DNA of 39,050 nt from a virus, in IMG/VR virus record IMGVR_UViG_3300042560_000858, positions 1 to 39,050 of that record. One strand, 5' to 3'. The notes under the pieces were generated by a model. It worked only from the letters and a program-made list of their open reading frames with translations, searched no databases and was not told the DNA's origin. This document shows, one piece after another, positions 15,013 through 22,385 of this stretch; position 1 is the stretch's first letter; the number at the start of each line of letters is the position of its first letter. The position numbers and the translations under genes were made by a program.

Positions 15013-15588
15013 CTACGCCAGCATTTCGCCCTGATCGGGCAGGGGGTTGTTGTCTCGCTTCTTCCTGCGAGTACCGTCCGGAAGCACTCTCTGCGTGCCT
15101 TCGTCTGCAAGACGTTCCGATGCGCCGCCCGCCTTGAGCGTGGGGCCGTGAACGTCGATTAGCGGGTCTTTCTTTGCAGGCTTTCCGCCGCCGTTTCCGC
15201 CTCCCCCACCGCCCTCTGGCACATCAAACTCTGGGCCAGCGGCGAACTTGGCCTGCCCAGCCTCCGTGTTGGCGCTGGACGAACCGCTGCTGGACGTGAC
15301 CTTCGAGAGCGGGTTGATAAGCTGGCGTGGCCGCTGCGTCGTCGTGTCTGGGGCGACCGCCCGCAGGGTCTGGAGCAGGGCAGGGATGCGCCTGGAAGCG
15401 CTCAGGCCAGAGCGAACGTCACCGTCGTAGAGGGCAGACCGACCGGCGTCTGCAAGGGAGGCAAGATCCTCCTGCCGCTTGAGGTGATCCTCAAGGCCGG
15501 AGTAGTCGTACTGCTGGGAGAACTGCGAGGACGACGAGGACGACGGTCCAATCAGTCCAGCGAGCGGTCTTTGGGCGTTGAAGATCAT
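15013..15588 (-). CDS. Hypothetical low-complexity phage protein (191 aa)
   Basis: No family recognised. It contains a serine run near the start ('GPSSSSSSQFSQQ'), a short helix ('EDHLKRQEDLASLADAGRSA') and a second serine patch near 98-104. A glycine run ('PEGGGGGGNGGGKPAKKD', about 124-141) and a basic C-terminal segment follow. It is probably largely disordered. GAGGGAG lies 3 bases before the ATG at 15588. A 45-base gap separates it from the preceding gene, one of the larger gaps in this operon. Virion or assembly association is inferred only from position. Confidence 0.55.
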   Translation of the reverse strand: MIFNAQRPLAGLIGPSSSSSSQFSQQYDYSGLEDHLKRQEDLASLADAGRSALYDGDVRSGLSASRRIPALLQTLRAVAPDTTTQRPRQLINPLSKVTSSSGSSSANTEAGQAKFAAGPEFDVPEGGGGGGNGGGKPAKKDPLIDVHGPTLKAGGASERLADEGTQRVLPDGTRRKKRDNNPLPDQGEMLA

Positions 15589-15633
15589 GCACTCCCTCTG
15601 GACGGTTTATGTCCGGCGGGCGTGCGGAGTGGT

Positions 15634-16065
15634 CTACTGGCCTGCTTTCTGGTCTCTCTCTGCCTTGCGTATGGCGAGCATGACGATTGGCTCTACGACA
15701 GCCCTAATGTACGGAAGGCCACGCTTTTCGGCGTTTTTCTGGATCTCGCCAAGAATCCACTCCATGTTGTCCCGGCACCACTGCGGACCCATTCTGTCCA
15801 TTTGTGCAGCGACCGCATTGCACGAGCAGTTCGGGGATGCCACCTGCCCGAACCACTTCTTGAAAAAAGCCTTGAGATGAGTGCCTGCGCCTCCAGCCGG
15901 GATGGCTGAACCGGCGGACTTGGGGGCGTGCGGGTATGCCGGATGGCTCTCGTCCACGGTGATCTGGTCGCCGATTTCCGACACGATGCACGCACGCACC
16001 TCGTCCAGCGTGTAGCCACGCTGACTGCACCGAAGCTCAAACTGAGAACGGCGGCCAGAAATCAT
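15634..16065 (-). CDS. Conserved phage protein with CxC motif (143 aa)
   Basis: The N-terminal part 'CSQRGYTLDEVRACIVSEIG' and 'DESHPAYPHAP' is followed by 'HLKAFFKKWFGQVASPNCSC' (Cys80 and Cys82). Then come 'AAQMDRMGPQWCRDNMEWIL' (Cys97) and 'EIQKNAEKRGLP'. I remember this architecture (an HLK...CxC block, then MDR.G..WC..N, then a KRGLP helix) from many planctomycete prophage proteins of unknown function, so it is one reason for the host suggestion. The cysteines could bind metal. It is coupled to the Cys-rich gene by an ATGA overlap. Function unknown. Confidence 0.72.
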   Translation of the reverse strand: MISGRRSQFELRCSQRGYTLDEVRACIVSEIGDQITVDESHPAYPHAPKSAGSAIPAGGAGTHLKAFFKKWFGQVASPNCSCNAVAAQMDRMGPQWCRDNMEWILGEIQKNAEKRGLPYIRAVVEPIVMLAIRKAERDQKAGQ

Positions 16066-17117
16066 GGAAATGGGTTTTCGCAGAACTGCTCAACAGCGGC
16101 GCAGGTACACAGTTGAGTGCGAAGCCACGCCGGGGCGTCATCCCACTCCCAGCAGGTGCTGTTGCTTATTCCGGGCACGCACGCCTCGCCGTCGCCGTTC
16201 ACGCATTCGGAGCAGTCATCAACCGGACGGTAGCGTTCGTAGTACTGAAAAAAGGTGGCTGTATCACCTATCTCGATGTCTCCAAGTGGCGAGCATCGAC
16301 TACCCCAATCGTTGGTGCAAAATTGCCCTGCTGATGTTCCGCCGCAAGCAAGAGCACCAGAGTTGATGGCAATAGCCAGCGGATCGTTTACCGGGTCGGG
16401 CTGACACGGGTTGGTCAGCGGGTCGAATGACGCGAGCACAACTGTGTAGGTAGACCACACCCGCTCGTAGCAAATCGCCTTCTTGCAACACTGGCACGAG
16501 CACTCTGCGAGCGTCTGGTACGGCCCTCCTGCCAGCAGCGACGGGTCATCGCACGGACCTTCCTGGCACGCCGTGGGAGGCAGCGGCGCCTCTGGGTTTT
16601 CGCTGGGGGCGTATTCGTAGCAACAGTAGTAGTTTTTGCAATCCGCTTGGCATACGGCTTCGGTCAGGTATGGACCGCCCGAAAAAAGTTCAGGAGTTTC
16701 GCAAGGCCCAAGCTGGCAGGATCGCTCCGGCTTGGGAGACTCAGGGTCTAGGCTCGGCTCGAACTCGTAGCAGCAGTAGTACTGATCTTCGCACGGCGGC
16801 GGCTCCGGGCACTCGTCGCAATTATCGACGGGGATTCCCAGAAGCTCCGTGTTGTATACGCAGTCGTAGACAGGATCGTCGCACGGAGTCATGTCTACCT
16901 CGACGCACTGCAAAATACACGGCGGGCGTTCGGGGCATGGCTGCTCACAGTTGAGCTTCGGCCCAGATGGGCAAGGCACGCATTGCTGCTCATAGTTGCC
17001 GCAGTCGTCGGGAGGGCCGACGTTGACGCAGCAATATCGGAGACAGCACTCGCAAAACAGGGCCAGCTTGTTGGCCGCAGTCCGCAATAGCTTCCCAGCT
17101 ATAGTCTTCAGGCTCAT
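16062..17117 (-). CDS. Cysteine-rich repeat protein (351 aa, 43 Cys)
   Basis: The start is the ATG at 17117, in an ATGA overlap with the upstream stop, not an ATG 20 codons earlier. The sequence contains 43 cysteines in 351 residues (about 12%), many as CC or CxxC pairs. Two adjacent repeats of about 50 residues (about 113-160 and 163-210) share 'YYCCYE', an acidic Pro stretch, 'C..GPC', 'GGPY.T...C' and a final Cys. The first 20 residues are a basic helix rather than a classical signal peptide. The pattern resembles small disulfide-rich or metal-binding modules in planctomycete proteins. It lies among tail and virion genes, so it may be a virion surface or host-contact protein whose disulfides form after release. 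That is inference. Confidence 0.72.
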   Translation of the reverse strand: MSLKTIAGKLLRTAANKLALFCECCLRYCCVNVGPPDDCGNYEQQCVPCPSGPKLNCEQPCPERPPCILQCVEVDMTPCDDPVYDCVYNTELLGIPVDNCDECPEPPPCEDQYYCCYEFEPSLDPESPKPERSCQLGPCETPELFSGGPYLTEAVCQADCKNYYCCYEYAPSENPEAPLPPTACQEGPCDDPSLLAGGPYQTLAECSCQCCKKAICYERVWSTYTVVLASFDPLTNPCQPDPVNDPLAIAINSGALACGGTSAGQFCTNDWGSRCSPLGDIEIGDTATFFQYYERYRPVDDCSECVNGDGEACVPGISNSTCWEWDDAPAWLRTQLCTCAAVEQFCENPFP

Positions 17118-17848
17118 TCTTGCGGGCAGTCGTCTGTCGGGATGGTGGATGTAGTCGGCGGGTCCAGCATGTAGCACACGCCTATGGTTCGTTTCTCCAC
17201 CACAAGGCCGGACTCTTCAAGCCGAACGTCAGTCACCACGTCCACTCGAAGCTCGCATTCCGGTGGAGGCGGGTCCACCACAACCACTTCTTCCTCCTGC
17301 GGAATGGCCTGCAATTTCCAGACAAGCTCCTGTCCTGTGTCCTCGATGAAGAACCGCAGGCCCGTCCTGGCGTCGGCTTCGGCCCGGATGCGCTTGCCGA
17401 CGAGAGAACTGCTCACTGTGTCAATGGTGGCAACGGACCTGTCCGGCCCCTTGACGCGCATGCCAACCTCGACGGCCTTTCCTCTGGGCACAGCGTTTGC
17501 AAACCCGCCTGGGGCGACGTTGAATGCAATGTTGTTCACCTGCTGCGGGGCGTAGGCAATCTGCACTGTGGGCGGCTGCTCTGGCTCTGGCCTCTCTTCG
17601 CTTGGCGGAATGCGCGGCGGGGTGTGGTAGGGGTCGCCCTCCTTGAAGTCGAGGTTGGGCAGCGTGTACTTGCGGGCGTCTGGCGTAACCCTCCGCATGT
17701 TGCGAGGGGTAACGTCCACCTCGCTCGGGCCGGAGCGTCCGACTTGCTGCGGGTTGGCAAGAACCCTGGCAATCGCAGTGGCAGAGTCAGCAGGAAGCCC
17801 TGCGGCCTTGAGGGCCGAAACCAGTTGTGCGAACTGCGGCTGGAACAT
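17114..17848 (-). CDS. Hypothetical virion-region protein (244 aa)
   Basis: Residues 1-50 are a helical unit ('FAQLVSALKAAGLPADSATA'). A Pro/Glu-rich linker ('PPRIPPSEERPEPEQPP', about 77-93) follows, then a beta-rich domain (about 94-230) ending in an acidic strand 'EEEVVVVDPPPPECELRVDV'. No family is recognised. The TAATG overlap with the nozzle gene upstream and the ATGA overlap with the Cys-rich gene downstream make co-translation with both likely. It may be a tail accessory protein. Confidence 0.58.
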   Translation of the reverse strand: MFQPQFAQLVSALKAAGLPADSATAIARVLANPQQVGRSGPSEVDVTPRNMRRVTPDARKYTLPNLDFKEGDPYHTPPRIPPSEERPEPEQPPTVQIAYAPQQVNNIAFNVAPGGFANAVPRGKAVEVGMRVKGPDRSVATIDTVSSSLVGKRIRAEADARTGLRFFIEDTGQELVWKLQAIPQEEEVVVVDPPPPECELRVDVVTDVRLEESGLVVEKRTIGVCYMLDPPTTSTIPTDDCPQE

Positions 17849-20814
17849 TAGTCGGCGGTGCCATAGACGTTCAGTTCATAGATCACGACAGGCTCGGCTG
17901 TTTTGCGAACGCCAGACACCTCGACGGCGACGTGCCTGTCGGAAGACTTGATGTCGTCCAGAGTCCTCCCGGCGAACAGGGCCGTGCGAACACCGGAGTC
18001 GTCCGACTCTGCCTGCGGGCTACGGGCCATGTTCAGGCGTGCGGCATGGTCGATGGTGATGTGCTGAACGCCTGTGCCCCTGTCCCGCCCAGCGAAGTTC
18101 TTCCGGGGATGCTGGCTGTTGTTGTAGTACAGCCGTATAGCTGCCTCGCAGGATGCTGGCTGCGGCTGGTACGTCAGCGAGATGCTGCGGGACTCCGTGC
18201 TGCCGCCCCTCTGGGAGTTGGCGTCAGACACAAGCTCGGAGATGCCAGACTTGTAGCGGTACACGGGATACGTTGGCGTGTCCAGCAAAAGCGGGCTGGC
18301 CGTGTACGCTGCGGCGGCACGCAGCGGCGACGGATGCGTGGCGTCGTCTGGGTCGTCAATGGCGAGTGAGCCGGATGCGTATCCAAAACCTGGGTTGACG
18401 ACCCAGATTGCGACAACCTCGCCCTCTCCGTTGATGGCGGATTGGAATTGAGCCGCCGTTCCTCCGATGGCAGTGACCCTTGGTGGCTTCTTGTAGCCTC
18501 GCCCTTTGGTCGTGAGCGTGACCGTCAGGATGGCTCCGCGAGCCTGATCCGCAGCACCCTCGCCAAGCAGGTATCCGCCGCCCTGCCCACCGTAGACGCA
18601 CCGAAAGTCGCCGTTGCTCATCCGGACAGGCGTGCCAGCCGTGATCCTCTGCGGATACCTCTCGACCCACCAAGTTTTTGTTTCCGTGGAGTAGCAGAGT
18701 GCCAGAGACGGGTATCCACCGGCAGCGTCGTCCTTGAAGCTCACAAACGCCCGCAGCGTCTGGTTGGCTGGGTCAACCGTCAGGAAGTACCACGTCCCGC
18801 TGGCGAAGTCGATTCGAGACTTGAACAGGTTCTCTACGGCGTCCGAGATCGGCTCGATGGCCCCGGACGGAGACACGGTGTAGATGCCGTACTGATCCAT
18901 GACGTAGCAAATGCCGTTGTGGATTTCCCAGCAACGCTGATTGAGACAGCCACGGTACGCAATCGGCGTTACCTGCGAATCAAGCAGCGGCTGCTTGCTG
19001 AACGTGAGCGAGTAGGCGTGGCGGGACTGCATGACCAGAAGCGTCGAGCCATAGGGGATGAGCGCCCGGATGGCGTCAGCGTCTCGTGCGTTCTGCTGGA
19101 GCACGACCTCGTTCACTTCCGGCACGCTCTCCGGCTCGTCCACTTCCGAGAAGTACAGGCTGTTCGGCTCCTTTCCGCTGGTGTCCACGCCGTACCAGTG
19201 GCGGTCTTGGAATCGCACGACAACGGCCTTGTCGCTCGGGGGTGGAGTGAACCGATTGGCGTTCAGTTCGCCGTTTGGCAGCACGATCGGCATCGCTTCG
19301 TAGCCAGCCCTGTCGGCGTCTCGTAGCTCGTCGTCGGTAAGGTCGTCAAAGAATCCGCCGCTAGTCGTTGTTCCCGCACGGTACAGGGTCAAGGCTTGGT
19401 TGCCTGTAGTCCTCCAAAGCTCGACCTTGCCGGTGGTTCTCGCCCTGGCTGGAACGGCGGCATCAGCGATTGCAGGAATCGCCCATGTCAGTGACGCTGC
19501 ACCCTCGCCGCAGTCCACCTCTGCGACGGGAGAAAGGCTGCTCGGGATCGGACCTCCACGGTCTTCTGGCGTGTTGTCGATATAGCGGTAGTAGCACTGG
19601 TATTTGCCGCGAAGATGCGGCCGAGAGACGGCAAACGCCTCTGCACCCCCAGAAAGAATCTTGACTTCTGGTGGAAAGCGATACCCGCCGCCGCAGTTTT
19701 CGAGCGTGACGGTATCGAGCTTGCCGTCCTTGACCGTGCAGGTTCCGTACGCACCGAAGCCGGAGTTGCTGACAATCTGAATGACGGGGGCGACGACGTA
19801 CCCGCTGCCCTTTTCCTTGATGACAAGCTCCTTGACGGAGTAGGTCTTTCCGGCCGTGTTGTTCGGGTTGTCCTGCCCGTACCCCTCAATCACGATGTCG
19901 GCCTGCTCGCCATCCACGGATGGGATCGTGATCTTCACGGTGGCATCGCCCGCGAAGCCTTCGCCTGCCGTCACGACCGAAATGCTGCGAATTGATGTCG
20001 CCCCGCGCCACCGCGAATAAGATACGGCATTGAAGCCCGTGAAGGTGCTCAGCCACCTCGCCCCGCCCCATACGATCTTGAGCGTAGCGCACGTCCCAGA
20101 TGCAGCGCCGGACACAGTGTAGGTTAGTCGATTGGTAGAGCCGCCGTCTCGCGTGACGATGTACGCCCCACCAGTAAGCAGCGGGTCGCGTCCAAGGGGA
20201 GCGTTGATGGAGAACGTGCCGTTGCCGACAATCTCAATCGTTGTCGTCAGCGTGTCGATCCCAGCGAATTTGGGCTGGCTGTTGTACTGTGGGAACTGGG
20301 CCTCGTCCGGTGCCGACGCGACAACCCACTGGGTAATACCAGCAGACTTGTTGTCGCACGGCTTCGGCTCTGGAAACCCGTCAAGTATCGCCTCGATGAC
20401 GCCGCCCTTTCCGTGCGTGTCCGACAGCGAGATGGTCGGCGGCTCCGGGTAGTACTTGCCGCCGTCATCAACTCGAATCTCTGACACCCCGGATTGAGAC
20501 AGGTACGCCTTGGCTTTTGCTGCACGGCCCTTGACAGGGGGAAGTGCCCGTGATGTCGAGAACGTCACGACAGGCGGCGAGTAGTACACGGCCCCAGGCT
20601 TCTGGGAATCGACTCTCGCAACGCAGTAGGCGGCGGTTGGGTCAATGGTGATCGAGGGCGAAGACGACGGCGCATCTACGCCAGCGTCCACCCCAGACCC
20701 AACGCCACCCCATCGCACGGGCCGCACGCCGCCCCCCTGAACGACAATAAGTTCCCCGTGCCTGCCCTGTGCGGCGCTGACCGGCTTTGCACTGCTGAAG
20801 CGATTGGTAATCAC
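17848..20814 (-). CDS. Tail nozzle (tail-tubular-B-like) beta-propeller protein, main part (988 aa)
   Basis: The central part (about 400-750) has strands and turns of a podoviral nozzle: 'YYRYIDNTPEDRGGPIPSSL', 'RFQDRHWYGVDTSGKEPNSL', 'YFSEVDEPESVPEVNEVVLQ', 'LIPYGSTLLVMQSRHAYSLT' and 'CWEIHNGICYVMDQYGIYTV'. The nozzle extends the DNA channel below the adaptor. Glycine-tyrosine-proline repeats ('GGKYYPEPPTI', 'GSGYVVAPVIQI', 'GGGYRFPPEVKI', 'GRGYKKPPRVTA') are interspersed at about 75-390 and 760-820 and are not part of a standard nozzle. The N-terminus seems to lack the first propeller strands, which appear instead in the 213-aa gene upstream (ATGA overlap). The C-terminal 130 residues may form a separate beta domain. 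Confidence 0.78.
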   Translation of the reverse strand: MITNRFSSAKPVSAAQGRHGELIVVQGGGVRPVRWGGVGSGVDAGVDAPSSSPSITIDPTAAYCVARVDSQKPGAVYYSPPVVTFSTSRALPPVKGRAAKAKAYLSQSGVSEIRVDDGGKYYPEPPTISLSDTHGKGGVIEAILDGFPEPKPCDNKSAGITQWVVASAPDEAQFPQYNSQPKFAGIDTLTTTIEIVGNGTFSINAPLGRDPLLTGGAYIVTRDGGSTNRLTYTVSGAASGTCATLKIVWGGARWLSTFTGFNAVSYSRWRGATSIRSISVVTAGEGFAGDATVKITIPSVDGEQADIVIEGYGQDNPNNTAGKTYSVKELVIKEKGSGYVVAPVIQIVSNSGFGAYGTCTVKDGKLDTVTLENCGGGYRFPPEVKILSGGAEAFAVSRPHLRGKYQCYYRYIDNTPEDRGGPIPSSLSPVAEVDCGEGAASLTWAIPAIADAAVPARARTTGKVELWRTTGNQALTLYRAGTTTSGGFFDDLTDDELRDADRAGYEAMPIVLPNGELNANRFTPPPSDKAVVVRFQDRHWYGVDTSGKEPNSLYFSEVDEPESVPEVNEVVLQQNARDADAIRALIPYGSTLLVMQSRHAYSLTFSKQPLLDSQVTPIAYRGCLNQRCWEIHNGICYVMDQYGIYTVSPSGAIEPISDAVENLFKSRIDFASGTWYFLTVDPANQTLRAFVSFKDDAAGGYPSLALCYSTETKTWWVERYPQRITAGTPVRMSNGDFRCVYGGQGGGYLLGEGAADQARGAILTVTLTTKGRGYKKPPRVTAIGGTAAQFQSAINGEGEVVAIWVVNPGFGYASGSLAIDDPDDATHPSPLRAAAAYTASPLLLDTPTYPVYRYKSGISELVSDANSQRGGSTESRSISLTYQPQPASCEAAIRLYYNNSQHPRKNFAGRDRGTGVQHITIDHAARLNMARSPQAESDDSGVRTALFAGRTLDDIKSSDRHVAVEVSGVRKTAEPVVIYELNVYGTAD

Positions 20815-21452
20815 GCGATGTCACAAAGCTGGGACTGCTTGAGTTGCAGCGGGATTTCGACCGTGCTGGCCGTTCCGCCGTCGAACTGGCTTTCCTTGTT
20901 GGCTCCAGAACACAGGTTCATGCCGTCAAGGTAGAACTCCGGCGAAGCACTTCCGGAGAGGTACGTCACATACACATCGACTGTGCCTGGGACCGGAGGC
21001 GGCGGGGGCGGGGGCGGCTCGATGGGAGGTTCTGGGATCTCTGGATCTACGGGTGGCGGCGGGGCTGGAGGCGATGGCGGGGCCGGATCAGTGACTCCAC
21101 CCGAGAAAGTGTCTATGTGCCGCAGCGTGTACGAAGTGCCGACACCGGAGCCAGCGACCACGATCGACGGCTCGCTTGGTGATGCGGACGCTCCGTACGC
21201 TGGACTGTCGAGTGCGATCAAGGCGCCTTCTGGCGTGAGAACGACCAGCGTGGATTGGCCGTTTGCGTCGTACGGATATGCGTCAAGGATGACGGGTGGC
21301 CTGCGGACGAAAGTCACTGGCAGCATCCCGCCACGGCTGTACATCTGGCCGGGAACGTCCGTGCAGAGATTGACCTGCTCGGTAGCGCCGCCAGCCGGTA
21401 CGGCGTACGGCGAGGCATTCGTGATGAGGCCAGACCACTTGTTCGCCCGCAT
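20811..21452 (-). CDS. Nozzle N-terminal part with polyproline hinge (213 aa)
   Basis: Residues 1-110 ('KWSGLITNASPYAVPAGGAT', 'CTDVPGQMYSRGGMLPVTFV', 'LVVLTPEGALIALDSPAYGA') look like the opening arm and first blade of a podoviral nozzle propeller: an asparagine-rich entry, a conserved R-G-G, then a strand pair. Residues 123-155 are proline-rich, with a run of eight prolines. Residues 156-210 form a small beta domain. It lies between the adaptor gene (gap of 3 bases) and the main nozzle gene (ATGA overlap). I infer that the two products together make the nozzle. An independent accessory subunit is the alternative. Confidence 0.62.
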   Translation of the reverse strand: MRANKWSGLITNASPYAVPAGGATEQVNLCTDVPGQMYSRGGMLPVTFVRRPPVILDAYPYDANGQSTLVVLTPEGALIALDSPAYGASASPSEPSIVVAGSGVGTSYTLRHIDTFSGGVTDPAPPSPPAPPPPVDPEIPEPPIEPPPPPPPPVPGTVDVYVTYLSGSASPEFYLDGMNLCSGANKESQFDGGTASTVEIPLQLKQSQLCDIA

Positions 21453-21455
21453 GAG

Positions 21456-22379
21456 CTAGACCCCCGTGTCTGGGCCGGAGGCCGCGTAGTACCCAAGATT
21501 GCGAGGAGTGCCAGTGAAGGCAGCGGAGTACATTTCTGGGTAGCGGGGCGTGCCGTCCCGTCGCCCAGCCATCGGGGCAATCACGTCCTGCTCCATTGCA
21601 AGTCGCAAGTCCTTCATGTAGACAGCCGTCGCCCCGTCAATGTTCTTGCCCTGCAATCGAGCAAGCCACATTTCTGCGGCCGACAGCAAGGCGGTGTACA
21701 TATTTTCCGACACGTCGAGGTAGTCGCTCACGACTGTCTTCGCGTTCTCTGGCGGCGTTCCTTCGAGGCTTCCCGTCAGGCCGAGAATCTCTTGGGCGGT
21801 GTACGGGTTCACACCTGCAAGGCTCTCTGGAAAGTTAGCGGCCGTGCCGTATCGCTTGACGGCCCCAGGTGCCGTGCTGGCGTTGAGAGTGCCCGAACGG
21901 CAGATCGGCTCATACCCCATGTACTTGAGAGGCTTCGGCCTGCGGCGGTAGGTGATGTAGTAGCTCTTGCCTGCGGGCGGCGAAGCCAGGGCACCAGCAA
22001 GCATGAGTTGCCAGCGACCGGCGGCAGTGGGCGACTTCATCACCGTCCAGTAGATCGGCTCGCCTGAAGTCTGCGTGCGGTTCTCCAGCTTTCGCCATTC
22101 GTTAGGCGTGATGAACGCAGCGACGTTGATGCCGTCGAAGGTGACAAGCGCGTCTACCGTATTGACGTTCTCGGGAAGTATGAACGTGCGGCCACCAGAT
22201 CCGGCGACTGCGGCTGGCAGCGGAGCCTCACTGCGGTGCCACTCCCACTCGCGCACGTTCACGAGGTCGCGGTACGCATGGTGTGCAGCCGCCCGCAGCA
22301 GGCGATGCTCGCCATCCTGCGCACCACCACCCGTGGTGTTCATCATGTACTCGATCAGGTCTTGCGCTGCGTAGTACAT
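21456..22379 (-). CDS. Head-to-tail adaptor (tail-tubular-A-like) protein
   Basis: A 307-aa protein just ahead of the nozzle genes. The N-terminal helices ('DLIEYMMNTTGGGAQDGEHR', 'RAAAHHAYRDLVNVREWEWH') and later 'FILPENVNTVDALVTFDGIN' match podoviral adaptors: a helical bundle that plugs under the portal, with a beta insertion. 'RLQGKNIDGATAVYMKDLRL' lies in the C-terminal helix. The gene order portal ... adaptor, nozzle, and its length, support the assignment. It forms a ring joining portal and nozzle and serves as a fibre attachment site in related phages. Homology is judged by pattern only. Confidence 0.7.
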   Translation of the reverse strand: MYYAAQDLIEYMMNTTGGGAQDGEHRLLRAAAHHAYRDLVNVREWEWHRSEAPLPAAVAGSGGRTFILPENVNTVDALVTFDGINVAAFITPNEWRKLENRTQTSGEPIYWTVMKSPTAAGRWQLMLAGALASPPAGKSYYITYRRRPKPLKYMGYEPICRSGTLNASTAPGAVKRYGTAANFPESLAGVNPYTAQEILGLTGSLEGTPPENAKTVVSDYLDVSENMYTALLSAAEMWLARLQGKNIDGATAVYMKDLRLAMEQDVIAPMAGRRDGTPRYPEMYSAAFTGTPRNLGYYAASGPDTGV

Positions 22380-22385
22380 AGTTCC

